The position numbers and the translations under genes are program-made. From assembly GCA_905182135.1 (NCBI GenBank), contig CAJJAG010000003.1:248001-312000 (forward strand): a stretch of DNA of 64,000 bases, given 5' to 3'. Of this stretch, positions 46,301 through 54,990 are shown in pieces (positions within the stretch are counted from its first letter, which is position 1; each line of letters begins with the position of its first letter). This stretch comes from an uncultured Acidimicrobiaceae bacterium (lineage in GTDB: Bacteria; Actinomycetota; Acidimicrobiia; Acidimicrobiales; UBA10347). Under the pieces are notes generated by a model. It saw nothing but the letters and a program-made list of their open reading frames with translations. It had not been told where the DNA came from and did no database searches.

Positions 46301-47146
46301 ATGGAAGATTTTGGTCCACTTGTTTCGGCAGAGTGGTTGGCAGACAACCTTGACTCCGTGCACCTTTTTGACTCGCGGTCCTATCTCGATGGGCGTTCAG
46401 CACCCGAAGCATTTCTGCAAGGACACCTGCCCGGTGCCATCTTTGTCAGTCTTGACGATGACCTGTCTGCGATTGCATCACAGCCGGGTGGGCGACATCC
46501 GTTCCCAACTCCAACGGCGTTCGCCGAAGCGATGGGACGACTTGGTTATGCAGGGGCGCGACCTGCGGTGATCTACGACGATGTTGGTGGTGGGATGGCT
46601 GCCCGGCTGTGGTTCATGTTGACGTTGCTGGATATTCCCGCAGCAGTGCTCGATGGCGGTATGCATGCATGGCATGGCGAACTCGAGTCTGGTCTGGTTT
46701 CACCAGTGCCAGCAATCTTTGAGGAGGAACCATGGCCGTCTGATCGCTTGATCAACGCAGACGAGGTTGCCGACCGGATTGAAGCAGGTGGTGTTGTCCT
46801 CGATGCGCGAAATACATCACGCTTTATGGGCAAACCCAACCGGATTGATCCTCGGTTTGGTCATGTACCTGGTGCCATCAATCTGGCGTGGGAAGACAAC
46901 ATCGACGATCTGACGGGCCTAATGTTGTCTGTCGAGGAGCTCCGCCATCGATTCGTCGAAGTACTTGAGAGCCCCGATGGTGGACCACAACCCGCGGCCT
47001 ATTGCGGGTCAGGAGTCACGGCCTGTCACGATCTGCTTGCTTTGAGGATGCTTGGCGTCGAGGCGGACTTGTATGTGGGTTCTTGGAGCGAGTGGGGAGC
47101 TGACGAATCTCGTCCTATCGAGGCGGACGTCAGCGACAATGCGTAA
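46301..47146 (+). CDS. Sulfurtransferase with two rhodanese domains
   Basis: About 281 residues (ATG at 46301; ATG at 46268 adds 11). The inactive N-terminal rhodanese domain reads 'LVSAEWLADNLDSVHLFDSR', 'HLPGAIFVSLDDDL' and 'VIYDDVGGGMAARLWFML', with Asp replacing the Cys. The C-terminal domain has 'VVLDARNTSRFMG', 'GHVPGAINLAW' and the active loop YCGSGVTAC with the catalytic Cys at about 235. The CGSGVTA loop is the form found in 3-mercaptopyruvate sulfurtransferases, while CRKGVTA marks thiosulfate enzymes, so the former is favoured. The stop codon lies in a 13-bp tandem repeat. Confidence 0.88.
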   Translation: MEDFGPLVSAEWLADNLDSVHLFDSRSYLDGRSAPEAFLQGHLPGAIFVSLDDDLSAIASQPGGRHPFPTPTAFAEAMGRLGYAGARPAVIYDDVGGGMAARLWFMLTLLDIPAAVLDGGMHAWHGELESGLVSPVPAIFEEEPWPSDRLINADEVADRIEAGGVVLDARNTSRFMGKPNRIDPRFGHVPGAINLAWEDNIDDLTGLMLSVEELRHRFVEVLESPDGGPQPAAYCGSGVTACHDLLALRMLGVEADLYVGSWSEWGADESRPIEADVSDNA

Positions 47147-47193
47147 AACCCCCGCGTAAAACCCCCGCGTAAAACCCCCGCGTAAAACCCCCC
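47141..47193 (+). repeat. Four tandem 13-bp repeats over the sulfurtransferase stop codon
   Basis: GCGTAAAACCCCC repeats four times exactly (47141, 47154, 47167, 47180), with one extra C at the end. The first copy supplies the last Ala codon and the TAA stop (47144-47146). The following 47194-47290 shows no gene. Confidence 0.9.
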
Positions 47194-47290
47194 TGAGTCG
47201 CCTCGTCGAGCTCGTTGTGACTGCGACAACCAGTGCAGGTAGTACTGGTTGCCAACGTGGTTTAGGCCGCGTAGCAAGCAAACAAAAGCA

Positions 47291-48070
47291 TTAGAGAATC
47301 TGGGAGAGGAAGAGCTTGGTGCGATCTTCGGTGGGGTTGGTGAAGAAGTGCTCGGGTGTGCCGACCTCAACGATTTCGCCACTCTCCATGAAGATGATTC
47401 GGTCGGCGACTTCGCGTGCGAAACCCATCTCGTGGGTTACGACCATCATGGTCATGCCCGAACGAGCGAGCTCTTTCATAACGTCAAGGACTTCCTTGAT
47501 CATCTCGGGGTCGAGGGCCGAGGTGGGCTCGTCGAACAACATGATGCGTGGTTCCATTGCAAGGGCTCGGGCAATAGCGACACGCTGTTGCTGACCACCG
47601 GAGAGCTGGCCAGGGAACTTGTCGGCCTGTTCGGGTATCCCCACACGTTCGAGAAGATCGGTAGCGAGTTGCTCAACTTCGCCGCGAGGCTTTTTGCGAA
47701 CCCACAACGGGGCGAGCGTAATGTTGTCGCGCACGGTCAGATGGGGAAACAAGTTGAACCCTTGAAACACCATGCCAACTTCACTGCGAATCTTTTCGAC
47801 GTTTCGGGTGTCGTTGGTGAGTTCTATACCGTCGACAATAATTCGTCCATTTTGGTGCTGTTCAAGGCGGTTGATACACCGGATCCACGTCGACTTTCCT
47901 GAACCCGATGGGCCCAGGACTACGACGACTTCGCGTTCTTTGATAGTCGCAGAGACATCCTTGAGTGCTTGAAAGTCGCCATACCATTTGTCGACACCAT
48001 CGCAGACAATCATGTCATCGCGAGAGCCCAGTTCTTCATTGATGGCAACGGTTGCATCAGTGTTGGTCAT
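47291..48070 (-). CDS. aapP: Amino-acid ABC transporter ATP-binding protein
   Basis: A 259-residue ATPase of the polar amino-acid uptake family (GlnQ/AapP/BztD). Walker A is GPSGSGKST, the Q-loop '[16 protein letters not shown]', the signature [17 protein letters not shown], Walker B '[15 protein letters not shown]' and the switch '[14 protein letters not shown]'. It energises uptake through the two permeases encoded upstream. The N-terminal 20 residues are an extra acidic leader. It is last in the aapJ-aapQ-aapM-aapP order with 112 bp after aapM. Confidence 0.93.
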   Translation of the reverse strand: MTNTDATVAINEELGSRDDMIVCDGVDKWYGDFQALKDVSATIKEREVVVVLGPSGSGKSTWIRCINRLEQHQNGRIIVDGIELTNDTRNVEKIRSEVGMVFQGFNLFPHLTVRDNITLAPLWVRKKPRGEVEQLATDLLERVGIPEQADKFPGQLSGGQQQRVAIARALAMEPRIMLFDEPTSALDPEMIKEVLDVMKELARSGMTMMVVTHEMGFAREVADRIIFMESGEIVEVGTPEHFFTNPTEDRTKLFLSQIL

Positions 48071-48182
48071 GGCTAGTGGTTCTCCTTTGTAGTCACAGGG
48101 AACAGCAGCTGCTCTGCGGATTGGATTTGGAACGAGTGAGGGGCGGGTCGGTCAGTGACCCAACGGAGCGGTCCGGCCGATG

Positions 48183-50114
48183 TCATCGTTCGCCTACTCC
48201 CAGTTGTTTCTCGAGGCGTTGGCTGTATTTAGACATCGAGTAGGCGCCGATCCAATAGATCAGGGAGATGAACAGCAGGCCTTCGCGTTTGACGCCGACA
48301 AACTCGGTTTGGCCGGGAATGGAACTATTTGCTACTCGAGTGAAGTCGATGATTCCAACGATTGAAAGTAACGAGGTTTCTTTGAAGGTACCGATGGCGC
48401 CGCCAACGAGAGGCGGAATCGAAACTTGTAGGGCCTGAGGCAAGACGATAAAGCTGGTTCGTTGCACCGTGGTGAGTCCGAGCGCATCGCTGGCTTCGTA
48501 TTGACCGCGTTGGATTGCTTGAAGACCGCCACGGACGTTTTCTGCCAAATATGCAGCTCCGAATAGCGAGAAGCCGATACCAGCGGCGGCCAATTTGGCG
48601 AGCTCCATTCCTTCGGGCAAGAAGAAGTTCACAAACACGGCGAAGAAAAACAGGATGGTAATGAAGGGGATGCCGCGTACGAGCTCGATGTAGGTCGTTG
48701 ACAATATCCGGAACAGGGGCATCGTCGAGGTGCGACCGAGTGCCAACATCACACCAAGTGGTAGCGAGAAGGTCATTGTGAATGCTGCTATGTACAACGT
48801 GACCACGAAGCCGCCAGCGAATTCGCCATTCACCTCAAGGGTGGATGCGGTATTGATCATGGTGGCCAGGTAATGGACAATGACCATCAGGCCAACCCAA
48901 CCCCAGACCATGCGAGACCGTTGGCGCGCATCGCCGGCAAAGTTGTGTGCCGACGCCCCCGCCAAACCCAGTAACAAGAAACTGATGCGAGCTTTTTGCA
49001 GCATTGGATACCAGCCGAAGAACCCAGCGACCCAGTGGAACAAGGCCAGCGTGATCAAGACGATGGCGATGAGCCTGCCGATCTCGCCGATGTTGGGATT
49101 GGTTAGGGCCCATAGCACGAGTCCGCCGCCGATGATGAAGGCTAGTGCCATTGGTATGTGTGTCGACCATACGTGAGACCAGTCAAGAGCGGGATCACGC
49201 AAGATTACGAAGAAGGTCATGAAGGGAGCCAACAGCCATGCGAGCCCTAGCGATGCCCTAGCGGTCGCGGCTCGTTTAGTCGTGAAGACTGCCCGACCCG
49301 CTATGTAAGCAAACACGAGCACGAACCACATCACGGTCCACGGGCCCTTGGTGGTCGCAGCGACCGTGCGACCTGGTTCGATGATGATGTCGCCCGCTGT
49401 GTTGGTTCCGTAGTGACCCCACTTGAACCACCACACAGTTGAGATAAACATCCCAATAAAGCCAAGGGTCAGGGGGATAGCAGCGATGAAGGTGGTGCGT
49501 CGACGAAGCTCGCCGAATCCAAACCAAAGGCCCAGGCCAATGCCCAGTGCGACTAGCCCACCCAGCCACCACCAAACTCGGTCGCCCATTGCCGCGCTAA
49601 AGCTCTCGCGGATGACCTGCAGGTTTTCGTCGAGTACTGGTGTTCCGTCAGGGTGTTTGAGCACTGATGGTTCGCGAAGTATTAGACCGCCGATGATGGC
49701 GCTGCCGGAACTAAGGAACCACATACTGATGCGTTTGATCGAAAACCCTTGACCGATTGACTTCATAAGGCCCATTGAGAGCCCGGTCAGCATCAGAACG
49801 ATGCCCAGTGTGACCCAGATTCTGATGTACTGAGATTCGGGGTAGGCGAAGGTGAATAAAGCCCGCAGGTTCACTCGGATTGCATCCCATCGACGCTCTT
49901 CACTGAAGATGAAGTTGAGGACACCTCGATAGGCGAAAATGGAAATTGCCGCGAACACGACGGTCAAGATGACGCTTGAAATCGATGAAAACAGGTTTTT
50001 CCGCATCCATGGGCGAAGCGACAAGCTTGGTTCGTCAGGTCGAACAGCGTCGGCGGCCTTGGTGGCCGCGAGGAGGTCCTTGGCTGCAGCTTCGAGTTGG
50101 GCTTCTACCGACAT
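48183..50114 (-). CDS. aapM: Amino-acid ABC transporter permease (AapM/BztC-like), extended
   Basis: A 643-residue permease, much longer than the roughly 400 residues usual for AapM/BztC. The C-terminal 220 residues carry the canonical MetI-type permease domain: 'FVVTLYIAAFTMTFSLPLGVMLALGR', 'YIELVRGIPFITILFF' and the EAA loop 'EASDALGLTTVQRTSFIVLPQALQV'. The N-terminal part contains about ten further hydrophobic segments. It pairs with AapQ, whose stop codon lies 1 bp before this start. Transport of several L-amino acids is the family function; the specificity here is unknown. Confidence 0.9.
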   Translation of the reverse strand: MSVEAQLEAAAKDLLAATKAADAVRPDEPSLSLRPWMRKNLFSSISSVILTVVFAAISIFAYRGVLNFIFSEERRWDAIRVNLRALFTFAYPESQYIRIWVTLGIVLMLTGLSMGLMKSIGQGFSIKRISMWFLSSGSAIIGGLILREPSVLKHPDGTPVLDENLQVIRESFSAAMGDRVWWWLGGLVALGIGLGLWFGFGELRRRTTFIAAIPLTLGFIGMFISTVWWFKWGHYGTNTAGDIIIEPGRTVAATTKGPWTVMWFVLVFAYIAGRAVFTTKRAATARASLGLAWLLAPFMTFFVILRDPALDWSHVWSTHIPMALAFIIGGGLVLWALTNPNIGEIGRLIAIVLITLALFHWVAGFFGWYPMLQKARISFLLLGLAGASAHNFAGDARQRSRMVWGWVGLMVIVHYLATMINTASTLEVNGEFAGGFVVTLYIAAFTMTFSLPLGVMLALGRTSTMPLFRILSTTYIELVRGIPFITILFFFAVFVNFFLPEGMELAKLAAAGIGFSLFGAAYLAENVRGGLQAIQRGQYEASDALGLTTVQRTSFIVLPQALQVSIPPLVGGAIGTFKETSLLSIVGIIDFTRVANSSIPGQTEFVGVKREGLLFISLIYWIGAYSMSKYSQRLEKQLGVGER

Positions 50115-50115
50115 C

Positions 50116-51693
50116 TCAGCGCTCCACGATTAGTAGACGGACATTGAAGAAGTTGACGACCGCGCTGATGGCCAACGAACACGCAACATAGAACAGCATC
50201 CAAATGGCGAATACCTCGAGGGATCTGCCGGTTTGGTTGAAAATCGTCTGACCAATCTGCACAACGTCGCTGTAGCCAACAGCTATGGCGAGTGATGTGT
50301 TCTTGGTCAGGTTCAGGTACTGATTGCCGAGTGGAGGCAAACTGACCCGGAACGCCTGGGGCAGAACTACCAGCCGCAGCATGGTCGAACGTTTGAGACC
50401 AACTGCTTGGGCAGCTTCAGTTTGACCTTTAGGGACTGCCAAGATTCCACCACGCACGATTTCGGCAATGAATGCCGAGGTGTAGAGCACGACACCAAAG
50501 AACACCGCCGCAAAGCCTTGGCTGAAGTTGAGCCCAGCAGGTCCGGGGTTAGCGAAGTTGCCCCGTTTGGAGATGTCGGGTCGAGCGGCGTCGATTGGCC
50601 AGTCTTCGCGCCAGTTCCCGCGGCCATCGCCAAACTTGTCGGTTGCAACCTCGAAGAAGTCGCGGCTTGAGTTGATTATCCAACTCGACAGGCCGGGCCA
50701 GATTACGAGAAACACGACGCCAGCAATGACGGCTGCGGCGCCGGCAAAGATCATGCGGAACCAGTCGTCGTCGGTGAGCCTGGCTAGCCCTGCTGGAGTG
50801 CGGCGGCTAGTAAGGAAGCGTTGGATCCAAAGCGATGCCATCACCAAGGCGAGAGCCGTCAGAGCCAACTGGACCGCGATCTGGGGAATGTTGGGAATTA
50901 GACGTGATATCGGGCCAAAGATTGCGTCGCCGAGCCAACCAAAGAACGGATGCAAGAACCAGCCGATGAACCCAAACAATGCCAGTACACCCAGAAAACT
51001 GAGTACTGGGTAAGTTTCGGCGCCGGTGCCATCACGAGCAGCGGTGCGCTTGTTCATTACCCAACGCCCAACAATGGCGCCAATGATTAAGAAGACGGCC
51101 CATTGGTAAAAGCCGTCAGAAATATGTATTCGGGGTACTGACAGGCCCTTGTTTGATATATGAATCCACCCGTTAATGGGCCCTTGCTCGAGCTTGCCGG
51201 TGACCTCGTTGATCTCTTTTCCGAAGTCGCCGAGCTGGCCTAACGTGAAAAAGATCAACAATATGTGAACAAGCAGGGGGATGTTACGCATGTATTCGAT
51301 GAATGCGCTGGCGACTTTGGCCACGATCCAGTTGTTCGATAACCGTGAAACACCAACCAGGATGCCCAGTATGGTCGCGGCAAGAATGCCGGCGAGCGAC
51401 ATCCGAATGGTGTTGACCATGCCGACCCACAACGCTCGCCCGCCAGTGTTGGGAGCGGTGTCAATGCCGTCACTTATGGCAAAGCTAGGGTTGACGCTCA
51501 GAAAGTCGAAGCCGGTGTTGATGTCTCTGGCTTTGAGATTGTCGCCCGCTTGTTTACTTAAAAAGTACAGAGCGAAGATGACAACCACGAGCGTAAATAC
51601 CTGGACAATCCACTTGATGATGGTGGTGTCTCGATAGAACGGCGGCTTACCGGATGCAGTCGTGAGTAACGATGTGTCTGCGGTGTCTGTCAC
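50116..51693 (-). CDS. aapQ: Amino-acid ABC transporter permease (AapQ/BztB-like), extended
   Basis: A 525-residue permease. An early transmembrane helix is 'WIVQVFTLVVVIFALYFL', and 'NTIRMSLAGILAATILGILVGVSRLSNNW...EYMRNIPLLVHILLIFF' follows, then extra helices in a long central insert. The EAA loop and final helices are 'TEAAQAVGLKRSTMLRLVVLPQAFRVSLPPLGNQYLNLTKNTSLAIAVGYSDVV'. The split of the permease domain by a large insert is typical of AapQ/BztB but longer here. It is followed directly by aapM and preceded by a hairpin after aapJ. Confidence 0.9.
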   Translation of the reverse strand: MTDTADTSLLTTASGKPPFYRDTTIIKWIVQVFTLVVVIFALYFLSKQAGDNLKARDINTGFDFLSVNPSFAISDGIDTAPNTGGRALWVGMVNTIRMSLAGILAATILGILVGVSRLSNNWIVAKVASAFIEYMRNIPLLVHILLIFFTLGQLGDFGKEINEVTGKLEQGPINGWIHISNKGLSVPRIHISDGFYQWAVFLIIGAIVGRWVMNKRTAARDGTGAETYPVLSFLGVLALFGFIGWFLHPFFGWLGDAIFGPISRLIPNIPQIAVQLALTALALVMASLWIQRFLTSRRTPAGLARLTDDDWFRMIFAGAAAVIAGVVFLVIWPGLSSWIINSSRDFFEVATDKFGDGRGNWREDWPIDAARPDISKRGNFANPGPAGLNFSQGFAAVFFGVVLYTSAFIAEIVRGGILAVPKGQTEAAQAVGLKRSTMLRLVVLPQAFRVSLPPLGNQYLNLTKNTSLAIAVGYSDVVQIGQTIFNQTGRSLEVFAIWMLFYVACSLAISAVVNFFNVRLLIVER

Positions 51694-51732
51694 CAGTACT
51701 TCTCCCCAAGAATTACGTAGAGACGGTGGCAG

Positions 51733-51767
51733 GAAGGCTGAAATCTGTTAAAGAGACTTCAGCCTTC
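51733..51767 (-). terminator. Hairpin between the binding-protein and permease genes
   Basis: A perfect 10-bp stem: GAAGGCTGAA (51733-51742) and TTCAGCCTTC (51758-51767). Located in the 127-bp aapJ-aapQ gap, it may act as a partial terminator or mRNA stabiliser that leaves the binding protein in excess over the permeases, as in many ABC operons. A C-rich rather than T-rich tail follows. Confidence 0.5.
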
Positions 51768-51820
51768 GAGTCACCGACCCGGACCGATTACCTGATCCCG
51801 GACGATGGTGTGGGTTTTAT

Positions 51821-52942
51821 TTAGCGTGCTGGCGGTGGGTACATGAGACCGCCGTTGGTCCATAGATCATTGGCTGATCCTTCAAGTTGCAGACCAAGTG
51901 GCGCCAGGTGACGTTTCCACAAATCACTGTAGCTACCCATCTGGCTGATCGCCTGGTAGAACGCATCGGCATTAAGACCCATTGCTGTTTGAACTTCGCC
52001 TTCGCCACCAAGTAGGCGACCAAGCTCAGCTTCAGCGCCGAGGAAGTCATCAACGTTGTCCTGGTTCACGCCGTACTCGTCGGCGATCAGCATCGCGTAG
52101 ACCGTCCAGTTGACGGCGTCTGCGAAGCGTGACTGGTTCTGGCCATATGTTGGACCGAGAGGCTCTTTGGAGATTGGTTGACCGGGGAAGATCGCCCATT
52201 CTTGGTCCGCAGGTTGCTGCTCAGCCTTGCGACCAACCAAACCTGAACCGTCGGTGGTGATGACGTCGCAACCACCATCGATGAAGTTCTGGGTCACGAT
52301 GTCAAAGTCTTCGAAGGTGTTCAGCGTGATTTCAACGCCCGCAAGAATAGCGGCTTCAGCGATGTTCTTTTCGGTAGTGGTACCGGCGTTGGTACAGATC
52401 ACAGCGCCGTCAAGATCAGCCACGCCGCTATTGGGTGTGAAGCCGTCGCCGACGCGAGCCATGAGCTGCTGGCCATCGAAGTATGTGGTTGGACCAAAGT
52501 CCATACCGACGTCGCTGTCGCGACTTTGGGTCCATGTGGTGTTGCGGTGAAGCAGGTCAACTTCGCCGGTCTGGACAGCGGTGAAACGTTCTGCCGCTGT
52601 AAGAGGAACGATGTTTACTGCGTTTGCGTCGCCGAGAATGGCGGCAGCGGTTGCTCGACACCAGTCAGCGTCAAAGCCTTGGAAGACGCCGTTTGAGTCG
52701 GCAACGGCGAAGCCGATTGAAACGCTTGCGACGCCGCAGTTGAGCGTGCCTCGAGCAATGATCTGTTCGAGAAGATCATCGCCTTGGGTCAGTTCAACGT
52801 CGTCGTTGTCCTCTTCGGATGCATTGTCGGCTGCTGGCGCTGCGGTGCTTTCGCCGTCACTGCTGCTACCACATGAGGTAGCAAGAAGTGTGAAAGCGAA
52901 CAGGAGCGCGAGCAGCTTTGTGAGCTTGCTCTTGGTATTCAT
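51821..52942 (-). CDS. aapJ: Amino-acid ABC transporter substrate-binding lipoprotein
   Basis: A 373-residue lipoprotein from ATG at 52942, seven bases after GGAGAG; the frame is open 20 codons further upstream but without a ribosome site. The signal ends LLATSC (Cys24). The mature part is a family 3 solute-binding protein: 'GTLNCGVASVSIGFAVADSNGVFQGFDADWCRATAAAILGD', 'FTAVQTGEVDLLHRNTTWT', 'VGMDFGPTTYFDGQQLMAR' and 'DLDGAVICTNAGTTTEKN'. The pattern matches AapJ/BztA, which binds several L-amino acids. A 7-bp hairpin lies just upstream of the ribosome site. Confidence 0.92.
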   Translation of the reverse strand: MNTKSKLTKLLALLFAFTLLATSCGSSSDGESTAAPAADNASEEDNDDVELTQGDDLLEQIIARGTLNCGVASVSIGFAVADSNGVFQGFDADWCRATAAAILGDANAVNIVPLTAAERFTAVQTGEVDLLHRNTTWTQSRDSDVGMDFGPTTYFDGQQLMARVGDGFTPNSGVADLDGAVICTNAGTTTEKNIAEAAILAGVEITLNTFEDFDIVTQNFIDGGCDVITTDGSGLVGRKAEQQPADQEWAIFPGQPISKEPLGPTYGQNQSRFADAVNWTVYAMLIADEYGVNQDNVDDFLGAEAELGRLLGGEGEVQTAMGLNADAFYQAISQMGSYSDLWKRHLAPLGLQLEGSANDLWTNGGLMYPPPAR

Positions 52943-52963
52943 GAATCTCTCCAGATAACTCTG

Positions 52964-52981
52964 CCTCGGCGTGAGCCGAGG
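52964..52981 (-). promoter_or_regulatory. Hairpin in the aapJ leader
   Basis: CCTCGGC (52964-52970) and GCCGAGG (52975-52981) with a 4-nt loop, 22 bp upstream of the aapJ start. Possible operator or mRNA structure; no known regulator motif is recognised. Confidence 0.4.
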
Positions 52982-53297
52982 GCTTCGGGTTTTGTAGTCC
53001 ACGCGACCCTAATGGCAATCCAGTAGTTCTGCTCTCGAAGCTCTTAGCAGATAGTAATCAAGCAAAATAATCGGTTCGCTCAGAGAGGCCACAGCTGGGC
53101 GCTGAGGATGAGAAGGATGCAGATGGAACGGCGTCAGAATAAGGTAGCGGTAGCCACTGGCGGTTCTTATTTGGCGTTTGGTATTGCCGACGACGCAGCA
53201 CTTTCGAATCGGCTCGAATGGGTGGCGAGCGTGGATACTCGCGAATGCGCCAACGCTGACTCGGCAGGAATGCTCGAAGCCCGCCGCGCGAGAAAGA
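52982..53297. other. Upstream region of the amino-acid transporter, no gene seen
   Basis: 316 bp between aapJ and the acyl-CoA synthetase gene, both leftward. A plus-strand frame here has no domain features and is not called. It probably holds the transporter promoter. Confidence 0.35.
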
Positions 53298-54773
53298 CTA
53301 TTGAGGGGTTGCCTTGTTTGAACGCAAGAGGTTCTTCTGGACCTTACCCATGGCGTTGCGTGGTAATTCGGCGATCACGTGTACCGATTTCGGATGCTTG
53401 AAGCGGGCAAGTGAGGTCAGCGGGGTTTCTAGGTCAAGAGCGCTGAGTGACGTGCCAGATTCGAGCACAAGATAGGCAGTTACCACTTCGCCGAAGTCTT
53501 CGTGAGGGTGGCCAACAACGGCAGATTCGACGATGCCGTCGACCTCGTCGATGACCATCTCGATTTCTTTTGGATAGATGTTTAGGCCACCGGAAATGAT
53601 CATGTCGCTGGAGCGACCTTCGAGCGTGAGTCGCTCGGTCGCATCGAGGGAACCAACGTCACCCGTCGAGAACCATCCGTCGAGAGTGCGGGATTCAGCG
53701 TCGGCGTCAGGACGATTCCAATAACCCGTGCACAAGCTTGGGCCTCGGACTTCGACGGTGCCGGTCTCGCCGGCAGTGAGCGCATTACCGCTATTGTCGA
53801 CGATGCGGATCTCGTACCCCGGCAGTGCATGACCGACCGAACCGGCTAGAACATTGTCGATACGGTTTGAGGCGATGATGCTGGCCTCGCTCATGCCGTA
53901 GCGCTCGACGATCTGGCGGCCTGTCCGTTTGGTGAATTCACCATGGGTGAGTTCAGTCATCGGTGCTGACCCTGATGTAAAGAGCCGCATCGATTTACAT
54001 GCCGCCGGGTCGAAGCGGTCATTGCTCAGCAGACGGTGGTAGTAGGTGGGTACACCCATAAAAATGGTGGCGCCTGCAAGTGCATCGATCACTGAGTCAG
54101 GTTCAAAGCGGGGAAGGAAGCGGACCTGGGCACCGCTCAACATGGTGGGGTGTAGTGCGATGAATAGGCCGTGTACATGGAAGATAGGCAACGAATGAAC
54201 CAGGATGTCGTCGCCGTCGTAATGCCAAACCTGCACTAGGGCTTGGGCGTTGTCGAGCAGGCAGCCATGGGTCAAGGTGGCACCCTTGGGTTGTCCAGTG
54301 GTGCCAGACGTGTAGACCAGCGCAGCAGGCGTGGCATCATCGACATCGGCAACGTTGACAGGGGCGAGTGTCGTTGACGATGACACCAGGTCCGCGATCG
54401 CCACAGTAGAAAGGCCAAGATCGGTGGTGACCGTCTCTAGGGCAGTGGGGTCATCAACAACGAGCAGGGATGCGCCTGCATCACTGCAGAAGTACGAAAT
54501 CTCGGCGGAGGTATATGCCGTGTTTGTGGGCACATAGACGACACCGGCGGCGAGGCATCCGAGCCATAGTGCGAACCCGTCGGCCGACTTATTGGTCTGG
54601 GCCACTAGTCGGTCGCCAGCGGAGAGACCATGTGCCAGAACTGCCGCACCGAGGCGCAGTGCGTGCCTGCGGTAGGCACCGTAGGTGTGAGTGTGGTCGC
54701 CCTCGATTAGAAACGGCCGCTCGGTATCAGCAATAAACAAGTCGTGGAACAGATTAGACACGAGTACAAGCAT
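53298..54773 (-). CDS. Acyl-CoA synthetase, malonyl-CoA synthetase (MatB)-like
   Basis: About 491 residues from ATG at 54773. It belongs to the ANL superfamily: the P-loop YTSGTTGQPKG, 'PIFHVHGLFIALHPTMLSGAQV' and 'LPRFEPDSVI', 'ERYGMSEASII', 'GWFSTGDVGSLD', the hinge 'GRSSDMIISGGLNIYPKEIE' and the catalytic Lys in 'LPRNAMGKVQK'. The 'HVHGLF' segment and the overall length (about 500) match MatB/ACSF3-type malonyl/methylmalonyl-CoA synthetases, which activate malonate with ATP and CoA. The exact acid substrate is inferred. It is divergent from serB. Confidence 0.85.
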   Translation of the reverse strand: MLVLVSNLFHDLFIADTERPFLIEGDHTHTYGAYRRHALRLGAAVLAHGLSAGDRLVAQTNKSADGFALWLGCLAAGVVYVPTNTAYTSAEISYFCSDAGASLLVVDDPTALETVTTDLGLSTVAIADLVSSSTTLAPVNVADVDDATPAALVYTSGTTGQPKGATLTHGCLLDNAQALVQVWHYDGDDILVHSLPIFHVHGLFIALHPTMLSGAQVRFLPRFEPDSVIDALAGATIFMGVPTYYHRLLSNDRFDPAACKSMRLFTSGSAPMTELTHGEFTKRTGRQIVERYGMSEASIIASNRIDNVLAGSVGHALPGYEIRIVDNSGNALTAGETGTVEVRGPSLCTGYWNRPDADAESRTLDGWFSTGDVGSLDATERLTLEGRSSDMIISGGLNIYPKEIEMVIDEVDGIVESAVVGHPHEDFGEVVTAYLVLESGTSLSALDLETPLTSLARFKHPKSVHVIAELPRNAMGKVQKNLLRSNKATPQ

Positions 54774-54990
54774 GCCGGATGGGTGCGTCAAGGCGAAAGT
54801 TCATTTGTTGCACAGACGTTCGAGTGATGGGAGGTGGCACGCCAGTAACGCTGCTGCTTGCCATGACTGGCCTCGTCACCGAGCGGGCAAATATTCGCTG
54901 CATTCTCCAATCGTTCACCGAACTCACCGAAGAAGCGGTGCAGTCCATTGCGTCACTGTTGGGCCAATAACGAGGTGAATATGAAGGGGG

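Noticed and set aside
53108..53401. 97-codon plus-strand ORF upstream of the amino-acid transporter
   Set aside because: It overlaps the end of the acyl-CoA synthetase gene on the other strand, is rich in Arg/Ala and has no ribosome site or motif.
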